Below are positions 1 through 5,982 of a stretch of DNA of 13,568 bases, piece by piece (within the stretch, counting starts at the first letter, position 1; the number at the start of each line of letters is the position of its first letter). Origin of the DNA: Peptostreptococcus sp. (GTDB lineage Bacteria > Bacillota > Clostridia > Peptostreptococcales > Peptostreptococcaceae); assembly GCA_020025095.1 (NCBI GenBank), contig JAHHSS010000037.1, positions 1 through 13,568 of the forward strand. The letters run 5' to 3'. The notes beneath the pieces are model-generated. The model ran no database searches and was not told where the DNA came from. It saw only the letters and a program-made list of their open reading frames with translations. Position numbers and translations under genes: made by a program.

Positions 1-70
1 GTTTGTTCGCATCCATCATCTCTTTAACTTCATCGTACAACTCTCGCGACGAGTCTTGTTTTTTGTCCAT
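1..70 (-). CDS. Unrecognised protein, N-terminal fragment
   Basis: An ATG at 68-70 opens a frame that runs 23 codons to the window edge without a stop (MDKKQDSSRELYDEV...). A GGTGG Shine-Dalgarno sequence lies at about 76-80 at good spacing, so the start is credible. The visible part is polar, charged and probably helical, with no signal peptide or membrane segment. It starts 57 bases after the era stop, with no terminator between, so it may be cotranscribed with era. In related Firmicutes era is often followed by a small protein (yqzL) and recO; this N-terminus resembles neither as I know them. Codons such as TCG TCG CGA are a little unusual for so AT-rich a genome, but the sample is tiny. 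Function unknown. Confidence 0.55.
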   Translation of the reverse strand, partial: MDKKQDSSRELYDEVKEMMDANK

Positions 71-127
71 TATAACCACCTTTAATTTACATTAATAATT
101 TATTGAATATTTTCCTTTTAAAAAGGA

Positions 128-1030
128 TTAATCTCTATTTTCATTTAATCCAAAATCATTTATATAATTAGTTAAATTTCTCCAGTTTTCTTTTACTTTT
201 ACCCAAAGTTGAAGATTGACTTGAGATCCCAAAAGAAATTCTATTTCTTCTCTCGCTGATTTACCAACACCTTTAAGTTTTCTTCCACCTTTTCCTATTA
301 TTATCCCCTTATGTGAGTCTCTTTCACAATATATTACAGCAGATATGTCTATCATATCTTTATCTTTTCTTTTTTTCATTTTTTCGACACTAACTGCTAC
401 ACCATGAGGAACCTCATCATTAGTATATAATAATATTTTTTCTCTTATAAGTTCTGAAACTAATATTCTCTCTGGTTGGTCTGTAACCATATAGTCTGGA
501 AAATACTTTGGTCCATCTGATAGCTTGCTTTTTATTACAGAAACAAGCTCACTTATGTTAGAACCTTTAAGTGCTGAAGTTGGAATTATTTCTTCAAATA
601 TTCCTTGCTCATTATACATCTGTATCAATTCAAAAAGTTCTTCCTTATTATCCAGCTTATCTATTTTATTTATTACAAGAAAAACTGGTGTTTTTGTTTT
701 TTTAAGCTCCTCAATTATCATCGAGTCGCCCTTACCTATTTTCTTGGAATCATCTACTACAAATATTATACAATCAACATTTCTAAATGCATCCTCTGCA
801 GATTTAACCATCATTTCTCCAAGCTTATTTTTAGGTTTATGAATACCTGGAGTATCAAGAAATACTACCTGTGCTTCATCATCAGTATACACTGCCTGTA
901 TTGTATTTCTTGTAGTTTGTGGTTTATCGCTCATTATAGCGATTTTTTCTCCCACTATATTATTCATAAGCGTAGATTTCCCAACATTAGGCCTTCCTAT
1001 TATGCTCACGAATCCTGATTTATATGACAT
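128..1030 (-). CDS. era: GTPase Era, 16S rRNA-binding ribosome assembly factor
   Basis: Era is an essential GTPase that binds the 3' end of 16S rRNA and helps mature the 30S subunit. The 300-residue product has the family's usual length and layout. The GTPase domain shows G1 GRPNVGKS (12-19), G2 QTTRNT (38-43), G3 DTPG (59-62), G4 NKID (121-124) and G5 SAL (152-154). The C-terminal KH domain carries GKGGRKLKG (246-254), which contacts rRNA. The ATG start is supported by AAGGAGA at about 1035-1041. It follows the dgkA-PAP2 gene by 84 bases, and a probable promoter with an extended -10 lies in that gap, so era may be transcribed both from the operon and alone. The cytidine deaminase gene often found between dgkA and era in Bacillus is absent. 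No key residue is missing. Confidence 0.97.
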   Translation of the reverse strand: MSYKSGFVSIIGRPNVGKSTLMNNIVGEKIAIMSDKPQTTRNTIQAVYTDDEAQVVFLDTPGIHKPKNKLGEMMVKSAEDAFRNVDCIIFVVDDSKKIGKGDSMIIEELKKTKTPVFLVINKIDKLDNKEELFELIQMYNEQGIFEEIIPTSALKGSNISELVSVIKSKLSDGPKYFPDYMVTDQPERILVSELIREKILLYTNDEVPHGVAVSVEKMKKRKDKDMIDISAVIYCERDSHKGIIIGKGGRKLKGVGKSAREEIEFLLGSQVNLQLWVKVKENWRNLTNYINDFGLNENRD

Positions 1031-1074
1031 ACTTTTCTCCTTACTCTAATTATATCTAAATTCGACCGTAGTAT

Positions 1075-1083
1075 ATTATACCA
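1075..1083 (-). promoter_or_regulatory. Probable era promoter, extended -10
   Basis: On the minus strand the sequence reads TGGTATAAT, a perfect TATAAT preceded by the TG of an extended -10 element. No good -35 hexamer is seen 17 bases upstream. Initiation would give a leader of about 40 bases before the era ATG. The call rests on the sequence match only. Confidence 0.45.
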
Positions 1084-1114
1084 CATTTTTTGATATTATA
1101 AAATAGCACCAAGC

Positions 1115-1852
1115 TTAATAAAATAATCCCAACTGAAATATCACTACCGCAATAAGAGTTCCAAGTATCCCCCCAGCCATTGCCTCCCAAAAGGTATGTA
1201 TTTTTCCTTCAATTCTACTTTGAGCCACTAAAAGTGCCATCAAATATGCAAGAGACGAAGCTTCTACTCTCTCTGTCATCAAAGTAATAGATGTTGCAAG
1301 TGCAAAAGCAAGTGCAGCGTGTCCACTTGGCATTCCTCCACGCAAAGGAGTTCCAGTGAAAGTAATTGCTTTTACCACAACTACAGCAATAAGAACTATA
1401 ACTATACATATCAAGGTTATATGTAACTCTGATTCTCTTATTCTATATACCAAATTACCTGTAAGTGAAGTAAGTTTGTTGTAAAATAAAATATATGCAA
1501 CTACTACAGCATATAAAGATGATACTAAAACAGCTCCTGCAGCAACATCTTTTGCAATTTTGGCTAATGGATGAATTTCACTTGTTGCAAGATCTACTGT
1601 TTTTTCAACAGCAGTATTAAACATTTCTGAAATTACAACTAGGGTAATTGCGCCTAAAAGTAAAACAAATTCTATTTTTGAAAAATTAAAAAACAAACTT
1701 GCTATAAGCACTATGAACGAAGCGAGGTAGTGCACTTTCATATTCCTTTCACTTTTGAAAGTATACATTATTCCTTCAATCGCGGCATTAACTGATTTTA
1801 CAAAGCTCTGCTTTTTCTTTTTCTTTTTTTTCTTTTCCGCTCTTTTTGACAT
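1115..1852 (-). CDS. Undecaprenol/diacylglycerol kinase fused to PAP2 phosphatase
   Basis: A two-domain integral membrane protein of 245 residues. The N-terminal half is a DgkA-type small lipid kinase (in Gram-positives mostly undecaprenol kinase), with the catalytic motif EMFNTAVEKTVD (76-87) and the conserved KDVAAGAV segment (101-108). The C-terminal half is a PAP2-type acid phosphatase domain with TPLRGGMPSGH (158-168; PSGH motif, His168) and SRIEGKIHTFWE (202-213; His209). The last position of the third PAP2 motif is Glu213 rather than the usual Asp. At least six hydrophobic segments are visible. Residues 7-14 are eight consecutive lysines, giving a strongly basic cytoplasmic N-terminus. 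The ATG abuts the ybeY stop directly, with GAGGG just upstream, so the two are translationally linked. DgkA-PAP2 fusions are known in clostridia; kinase and phosphatase together suggest control of the undecaprenyl phosphate/undecaprenol pool, which is inference. Confidence 0.9.
   Translation of the reverse strand: MSKRAEKKKKKKKKQSFVKSVNAAIEGIMYTFKSERNMKVHYLASFIVLIASLFFNFSKIEFVLLLGAITLVVISEMFNTAVEKTVDLATSEIHPLAKIAKDVAAGAVLVSSLYAVVVAYILFYNKLTSLTGNLVYRIRESELHITLICIVIVLIAVVVVKAITFTGTPLRGGMPSGHAALAFALATSITLMTERVEASSLAYLMALLVAQSRIEGKIHTFWEAMAGGILGTLIAVVIFQLGLFY
1811..1834 (-). repeat. Octalysine codon run with A8 tract
   Basis: Codons 7-14 of the dgkA-PAP2 gene are AAG AAA AAA AAG AAA AAG AAA AAG, which includes a run of eight A. 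Such lysine runs can slow ribosomes and are hot spots for slippage or indels. The frame is intact here. Confidence 0.8.
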
Positions 1853-2317
1853 TTATTTATCCCTCGTAATTGAAAGCTTCTCTAAGACCGCCTCTTCTCT
1901 TTTGCGCATATCCTTAGCTTCGTCCATTTCCATATGATCATATCCTAGAAGGTGAAACATACTGTGACATACTAAAAAACATATTTCTCTTTCTAAGCTA
2001 TGTCCGAATTCGTCTGCCTGCTCATTTGCCCTTTCAATTGATATTACTATATCCCCCAAAGATTCCTCTTCATATTCTATTTCAAATTCATCTTCTGTCA
2101 TCATTGGAAAAGATAGTACATCTGTAACCTTGTCGATTCCCCTAAAAGTTCTATTAAGATCTCTAATTTCATCATTTGTAACAAAAGATAAGCTAACTTC
2201 ATAATCATCAGAGTAGCCTTCATATTCAAGACATTCTTTCATAACTGCCTCTATTTTTTTCATCAGACCATCTTCTAGTTTTTTAAATTCTTGTCTATCA
2301 TCAAAAATAATTTCCAT
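1853..2317 (-). CDS. ybeY: Endoribonuclease YbeY, rRNA maturation factor
   Basis: YbeY is a zinc-dependent RNase needed for 16S rRNA 3'-end maturation and 70S quality control. The 154-residue product has the family signature CHSMFHLLGYDH, placing the metal ligands at His118, His122 and His128. It also has the conserved NRTFRG segment with Arg59 and the VTDVLSF strand. The length is normal. The ATG start is supported by GAGGT seven bases upstream. It lies 84 bases after phoH and touches the next gene (dgkA-PAP2), the usual phoH-ybeY-dgkA-era order. The pgpH/yqfF-type HD membrane gene that often lies between phoH and ybeY is missing. The region between 60 and 95 is notably acidic. Identification is firm from the His3 motif and synteny. 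Confidence 0.96.
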   Translation of the reverse strand: MEIIFDDRQEFKKLEDGLMKKIEAVMKECLEYEGYSDDYEVSLSFVTNDEIRDLNRTFRGIDKVTDVLSFPMMTEDEFEIEYEEESLGDIVISIERANEQADEFGHSLEREICFLVCHSMFHLLGYDHMEMDEAKDMRKREEAVLEKLSITRDK

Positions 2318-2372
2318 CTATATACCTCACTTATTCATTTCTTATTCATTCAAAATCATATTAAAATAATTA

Positions 2373-2394
2373 TTGTAATAGCCTTGTATTACAA
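2373..2394 (-). other. Small hairpin between phoH and ybeY
   Basis: TTGTAAT and ATTACAA form a perfect 7-bp inverted repeat with an 8-base loop, eight bases after the phoH stop. On the minus strand it is followed by TAATTATTTTAA, a weak U-rich tract. It could be a leaky terminator or a processing hairpin setting ybeY level relative to phoH; AT-rich chance is also possible. Confidence 0.3.
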
Positions 2395-2401
2395 TGTGTA
2401 G

Positions 2402-3415
2402 TTATCTATAATTATTTTTCTTTTTGTTATCATTGTCTTTCTTTTTACTAGCTTTATATTCTTCTTGTCTTTCATACTTAGAATATGCTTTTATTATTCT
2501 CTGAACTAATTCGTGCCTTACTACATCTTTTTCAGTGAGTTCCTTATAGCCTATTCCTTTTACACCTGATAGTATCTTCGTAGCTTGAATAAGTCCACTC
2601 TTTCTATTACTCGGAAGATCTATTTGCGTTATATCCCCTGTAACTACTGCTTTTGATCCAAATCCCAATCTAGTTAAGAACATTTTCATCTGCTCCGACG
2701 TAGTATTTTGTGCTTCATCGAGAATTATAAAAGCATTGTCTAAAGTTCTACCTCTCATAAATGCAAGGGGTGCTACTTCTATAGTTCCTCTTTCAAGAAG
2801 TTTGTTAAACTTATCTGCTCCAAACATTTCAAACAAAGCATCATATAGTGGTCTTAAGTAGGGATCTACTTTATCCTTTAAATCTCCTGGTAAAAAACCT
2901 AATGACTCCCCAGCTTCTACTGCAGGTCTTGTTAATATTATTCTTGATACTTCATCATTTCTAAATGCTTTGGCTGCCATAGCAACAGCTAGATAAGTTT
3001 TACCAGTACCTGCAGGTCCTATTCCAAATGTAATATCATTGTTTTCTATCAATTTAACATATTCTTTCTGTCCAAGTGTTTTGGGTTGAACAGGATTACC
3101 TTTTTTTGTAATTGCTATTGTTGATTCTAACTCCTTTATTTTTTTTTCATTACCATCAAACAAGAGGTCTAAAGAATATGTTATTGACTGTTTATCTAAT
3201 TTTTTACCAGATTTTACCATCGACTGAAGTTCACCCATAAGTTTCAGTGCCAGATCTACATTTTTTTCTTCTCCTATAAGAACAAGTTTACCTTCTCTCA
3301 AAAGAATATCTATTTTTAAATGCTTCTCAATAAGCTTTACATTTTCATCAAAATTACCAAATATTTGTCTTTCAAATTCCGATTCGTATATCTGAAATTG
3401 TTTCTGTATTATCAA
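2402..3415 (-). CDS. phoH: PhoH family ATPase
   Basis: A PhoH/YbeZ-type cytoplasmic P-loop ATPase of about 337 residues, linked to RNA metabolism and regularly paired with YbeY. In the longer 340-residue numbering, Walker A is GPAGTGKT (136-143), Walker B is FIILDEAQN (222-230) and a sensor-like VVTGDITQIDLP follows (260-271). The N-terminal 100 residues form the small KH-like domain of the family and the C-terminus is a Lys/Asn-rich tail. I place the start at the TTG at 3413-3415: AAGGAG (3424-3429) is eight bases upstream of it. The longer GTG start at 3422-3424 overlaps that Shine-Dalgarno sequence and cannot use it. It has its own promoter, while the sporulation genes yqfC and yqfD, often directly upstream, are not here. 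The precise biochemical role of PhoH proteins is still poorly defined. Confidence 0.94.
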   Translation of the reverse strand: MIIQKQFQIYESEFERQIFGNFDENVKLIEKHLKIDILLREGKLVLIGEEKNVDLALKLMGELQSMVKSGKKLDKQSITYSLDLLFDGNEKKIKELESTIAITKKGNPVQPKTLGQKEYVKLIENNDITFGIGPAGTGKTYLAVAMAAKAFRNDEVSRIILTRPAVEAGESLGFLPGDLKDKVDPYLRPLYDALFEMFGADKFNKLLERGTIEVAPLAFMRGRTLDNAFIILDEAQNTTSEQMKMFLTRLGFGSKAVVTGDITQIDLPSNRKSGLIQATKILSGVKGIGYKELTEKDVVRHELVQRIIKAYSKYERQEEYKASKKKDNDNKKKNNYR

Positions 3416-3423
3416 AATATTCA

Positions 3424-3429
3424 CTCCTT
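3424..3429 (-). promoter_or_regulatory. phoH Shine-Dalgarno that decides a TTG start
   Basis: AAGGAG on the minus strand, eight bases before TTG 3413-3415. Its last G is also the first base of an in-frame GTG, so the GTG cannot be the start served by this site. Confidence 0.65.
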
Positions 3430-3596
3430 ACTTTTTCCTAAAAATTTTGCTTATAAAAAAAGTTCTTCTCTAATAAAATACTTACTTTTTATTTAGCAAT
3501 CTAGTATGCACAACTTTTAGAAAAAATAATTTTTTATTATATTATTTTTTGCATATTGAGTAATCCTAGTATTTTAAAATATGCGTATACCACTTT

Positions 3597-3625
3597 ATTA
3601 TATCACGAAAATTTCACACTTGCAC
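3597..3625 (-). promoter_or_regulatory. Probable phoH promoter, extended -10
   Basis: The minus strand carries TGATATAAT (3597-3605): a perfect -10 (3597-3602) with an extended TG element. The -35 position at 17-base spacing is GTGCAA (3620-3625), a poor match. The same 9-mer occurs before the TDT gene, ybjQ and prmA. It lies just downstream of the hpf terminator. Confidence 0.5.
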
Positions 3626-3633
3626 TATATTGG

Positions 3634-3669
3634 CAAATAAAAGAGACAGTACACTAAGGTACTGTCTCT
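3634..3669 (-). terminator. Intrinsic terminator of hpf
   Basis: A perfect 11-bp stem (AGAGACAGTAC, 3642-3652, with its complement at 3659-3669) with a 6-base loop, followed on the minus strand by TTTATTTG. It lies about 65 bases after the hpf stop and before the phoH promoter. Confidence 0.85.
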
Positions 3670-3733
3670 TCCGAAAATACTGTATAATTACAGATTTTCT
3701 ATATATGTAAACCCTCTAAGGTTTCATTATAAG

Positions 3734-4285
3734 CTATTCTTGTTCTATAAGCCCGTATCCTCCGTCTCCTCTTCTATAAACTAGAGAAACTTCAAAGGTA
3801 TCTTGATCTTTGAATAAGAAAAAGTCATGTCCTAAAAGATTCATCTGTAATACAGCCTCCTCTGGACTCATAGGTCTAAGATTAAACCTCTTTTTTCTTT
3901 CAAATACTAATCCATCTTCTTCTGGAACAACTTCTATCTCCTCATTTAAAAGTTCTTCAAATTCATCAAACCTAATAGTCTGATTTCCAGGCTTTCTTGT
4001 TTTAAATTTGTTTTTATATTTAACTATCTGTCTATTTAACTTGTCACAAACCAAATCTATTGCTGAGTATAAATTTTCTTGAACTTCTTCAGCTCTTACT
4101 ACATGACCGTTAATGTTGTCCAGTGTTACCTCTACCTTTTGCTTTGTCTTCTTATTTGCGCTAACTGTAACTCTTAACTCTGCCTCTGGATCTAGGAGTT
4201 TTTCCAATCTACCGAATTTCTTATCAATGTATCCTGTGATACCATCTGTAAGTTTTATTTTTTTTCCAGATATTACGATCTTCAT
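3734..4285 (-). CDS. hpf: Long-form ribosome hibernation promoting factor
   Basis: HPF binds the decoding region of idle ribosomes and, in its long form, drives 100S dimer formation. The 183-residue product is the long form. Residues 1 to about 100 are the S30AE fold (MKIVISGKKIKLTDGITGYI..., with the basic helix DKLNRQIVKYKNKFK). A linker follows, then the C-terminal dimerisation domain, which starts near KRFNLRPMSPEEAVLQMNL and ends HDFFLFKDQDTFEVSLVYRR. The start is the ATG at 4283-4285, served by AGGGAGAGG; the in-frame ATG 24 bases upstream would put that Shine-Dalgarno inside the coding region. It is monocistronic, with its own terminator downstream and a candidate promoter with an operator-like inverted repeat upstream. 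In other Firmicutes hpf is induced by stress or stationary phase; the regulator here is unknown. Confidence 0.96.
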   Translation of the reverse strand: MKIVISGKKIKLTDGITGYIDKKFGRLEKLLDPEAELRVTVSANKKTKQKVEVTLDNINGHVVRAEEVQENLYSAIDLVCDKLNRQIVKYKNKFKTRKPGNQTIRFDEFEELLNEEIEVVPEEDGLVFERKKRFNLRPMSPEEAVLQMNLLGHDFFLFKDQDTFEVSLVYRRGDGGYGLIEQE

Positions 4286-4301
4286 AAAAACCTCTCCCTT
4301 C

Positions 4302-4325
4302 AGTATCATTATATTTTTTGATACT
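4302..4325 (-). promoter_or_regulatory. Candidate hpf -10 box inside an inverted repeat
   Basis: On the minus strand a perfect TATAAT (4308-4313) lies in the middle of the dyad AGTATCA-N10-TGATACT (4302-4308 and 4319-4325). Initiation there would give a leader of about 15-20 bases containing the Shine-Dalgarno and would exclude the upstream ATG at 4307-4309. No good -35 is seen. An alternative is TTGAAA (4353-4358) with AAGAAT (4329-4334). The dyad could be a repressor operator; that is inference. Confidence 0.35.
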
Positions 4326-4545
4326 TTTATTCTTACATATACTATAATACTTTTTCAATATTATTAATAGTCTTTAAATTTTTCTTTTTTTATGTTAAAA
4401 TAAAATTATGCTGTGAGTCTTTTAAAGAATTAAGCTTTTTCTGCTTTTAATTATTTACTTTAATTTTGTATGAATATATTCACATTATTTTTTATAATTT
4501 TCTTCAAGTAAATTATAAATCCAAATATTTATTTTTAAAATTTTT
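4326..4545. other. AT-rich spacer upstream of hpf
   Basis: About 220 bases between the hpf promoter region and the terminator of the transporter gene. No supported reading frame or structured RNA is visible. It contains a perfect 12-bp palindrome, TGAATATATTCA (4471-4482), which may be chance in such AT-rich sequence. Confidence 0.4.
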
Positions 4546-4576
4546 TCAAAAAATAAACCCCCTTAACTAAGGGAGT
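4546..4576 (-). terminator. Intrinsic terminator of the TDT transporter gene
   Basis: An 8-bp stem with a 4-base loop (arms 4557-4564 and 4569-4576; one G-U pair in RNA), followed on the minus strand by TTATTTTTTG. It begins immediately after the stop codon of the transporter gene. Confidence 0.85.
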
Positions 4577-5716
4577 CTAGTCTAACAAATCTGATATATC
4601 TTCTATATCATCATCTTCAAACAAGGTTCTTGTATGACCGAAATCTTTCTTAACCTTATTAATAGATGATTTTTCAGTTTTATCACCGTTCTTATAATCG
4701 TATCTTTTTTTTCTAACTTCTAACATTTTTTCTTTTATTTTGTTTTCACGATTCTTTTTTTCATTCATCGCTCTTTCATGTACTTTCTTTTTATGAATTT
4801 CTGGATCTTCTAAAGTATTTATGAAATAAGCTAATAATACTATTGCACATACAAGAAGAGCCAATATATACTCAAAATATAGTAAAGACTCAACAAAATA
4901 ATTCTTCATCTTGATTATCCCTAAGTATTTATCAAAGTACATAGATGAGTATACCGATATAGTTATCGCTGTCGTATAACAAGACCAACTAGGATAGAAA
5001 CCCATAAACAAATGAATAAACATATCTACAATTACTATTAACAATAAAATTTGAACTATAATAAACATAATCCACATTGATTTTGCAGATGCAGCTTCGT
5101 TAATACTTACCATTGAAGGTATAATTATCCCTAAAGGGACACATATCAACGAAAATATAGGTTTTGCAGCCTGTGTACTTCCCATCATTTTTAATCTTAA
5201 CAATACAAAAGGAAGTATTAGTATGGAAGCTAACTCTATAAATTTTAATACCGATCTACCAAAAACAATCATTCCAAAATCATTACAAGTTATAGCGGCT
5301 ATACCTATTCCCGAATAAACCAAAAACCAACTAGAAAACATATATTTCATCTTGAAATTAAACACATATTTAATAGTAAATACAAGCATTATAATTGTAT
5401 GAAGTACAACACCTATAATCCATATATATATATTTGCCTTTCCGAGAAATCCCTTCATCCATACTGATATAAGAATAAGAGACATACTAAAACTTGAAAA
5501 CATCGATAGGCCTGCTGGATTTTTTATCCCCCTATAAAAGCCCTTCGGACTTAAGATAATTTTTAAAACCGTAAGAATTAAAAGCATCATCGATATTATC
5601 ATACATATATCACTTACTAGTGGAATAATTTCTTTTAAAATATTACCTAATATTACCCAACCTAAAGCTAGGACCGTAACTGGTAGAGGTAGCCTAGAAG
5701 TTAAATTTTTCAACAC
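4577..5716 (-). CDS. TDT family (SLAC1/TehA-like) membrane transporter
   Basis: A 379-residue polytopic membrane protein with about ten hydrophobic segments through residue 300. It resembles the tellurite-resistance/dicarboxylate transporter (TDT) superfamily, which includes TehA and SLAC1 anion channels. The clues are the N-terminal LPLPVTVLALGWVILGNIL, the NPAGLSMFSSFSMSLILIS segment and the FYPSWSCYTTAITISVYS segment near residue 240. The substrate cannot be read from sequence; anions or C4-dicarboxylates are the family precedents. Residues about 305-379 form a highly charged cytoplasmic tail: a Lys/Glu-rich, probably coiled helix ending in an acidic patch (FEDDDIEDISDLLD). The start is GTG at 5714-5716 after AGAGGTGATAA; the adjacent TTG at 5711-5713 is nearly as well placed. 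It is monocistronic, with a promoter and a terminator of its own, and diverges from the HsmA-like gene. Confidence 0.75.
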   Translation of the reverse strand: MLKNLTSRLPLPVTVLALGWVILGNILKEIIPLVSDICMIISMMLLILTVLKIILSPKGFYRGIKNPAGLSMFSSFSMSLILISVWMKGFLGKANIYIWIIGVVLHTIIMLVFTIKYVFNFKMKYMFSSWFLVYSGIGIAAITCNDFGMIVFGRSVLKFIELASILILPFVLLRLKMMGSTQAAKPIFSLICVPLGIIIPSMVSINEAASAKSMWIMFIIVQILLLIVIVDMFIHLFMGFYPSWSCYTTAITISVYSSMYFDKYLGIIKMKNYFVESLLYFEYILALLVCAIVLLAYFINTLEDPEIHKKKVHERAMNEKKNRENKIKEKMLEVRKKRYDYKNGDKTEKSSINKVKKDFGHTRTLFEDDDIEDISDLLD

Positions 5717-5749
5717 TTATCACCTCTTTTTAATAATTTAACAATTACA

Positions 5750-5758
5750 ATTATATCA
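5750..5758 (-). promoter_or_regulatory. Probable TDT transporter promoter, extended -10
   Basis: The minus strand reads TGATATAAT, a perfect -10 with extended TG. A weak -35 candidate, TTACAA, is 18 bases upstream. It is placed about 35-45 bases before the start codon and shares its 9-mer with the phoH, ybjQ and prmA promoters. Confidence 0.5.
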
Positions 5759-5888
5759 TAGAATATTATTTTGTTGTAATTTTTTTGTAAGCTCTTAATG
5801 GATAAAGGATTTCCTTATATTTATAAAATTAAAAGTTCAACTATTTTATTATTTTTATTAACTATTTTTTCCTATTATTTCTTTTTTA

Positions 5889-5917
5889 TTGACTAAAATA
5901 GGCAAAAGGTATATCTT
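5889..5917 (+). promoter_or_regulatory. Probable promoter of the HsmA-like gene
   Basis: TTGACT (5889-5894) and TATCTT (5912-5917) are separated by exactly 17 bases, a sigma-A-like layout. Initiation near 5924 would leave a leader of about 60 bases. Confidence 0.55.
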
Positions 5918-5927
5918 AAAATATGTA

Positions 5928-5945
5928 TTTTCAATTAATAGAAAA
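5928..5945 (+). promoter_or_regulatory. Weak operator-like dyad before the HsmA-like gene
   Basis: TTTTC-N8-GAAAA (5928-5932 and 5941-5945) lies just downstream of the predicted transcription start, where a repressor would block elongation. The arms are only 5 bp and AT-rich, so chance is possible. Confidence 0.22.
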
Positions 5946-5982
5946 AACTTTATTTATCATTTTAAAAGGAGGTACATAAATA

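Larger units (their letters stand above)
3416..3733 (-). other. Intergenic region between hpf and phoH
   Basis: A 318-base AT-rich stretch with no supported gene. It holds the hpf terminator (about 3634-3669), the phoH promoter (3597-3605) and a phoH leader of about 175 bases. In the leader, GCATATT (3551-3557) and AATATGC (3579-3585) could pair around a 21-base loop. I recognise no riboswitch or known RNA motif. Confidence 0.5.

Noticed and set aside
113..127. TCCTTTT/AAAAGGA inverted repeat just after era
   Set aside because: The stem has almost no loop and is not followed by a U-tract on either strand; it is not a credible terminator.
525..1018. Two plus-strand open frames opposite era
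   Set aside because: They lie antisense to a clear Era protein, have low-complexity composition and no ribosome-binding site; they are shadows.
4471..4482. Palindrome TGAATATATTCA as an operator or sRNA element
   Set aside because: It is short and AT-only apart from its ends, lies far from both neighbouring starts, and no terminator or promoter pair defines an RNA gene around it.
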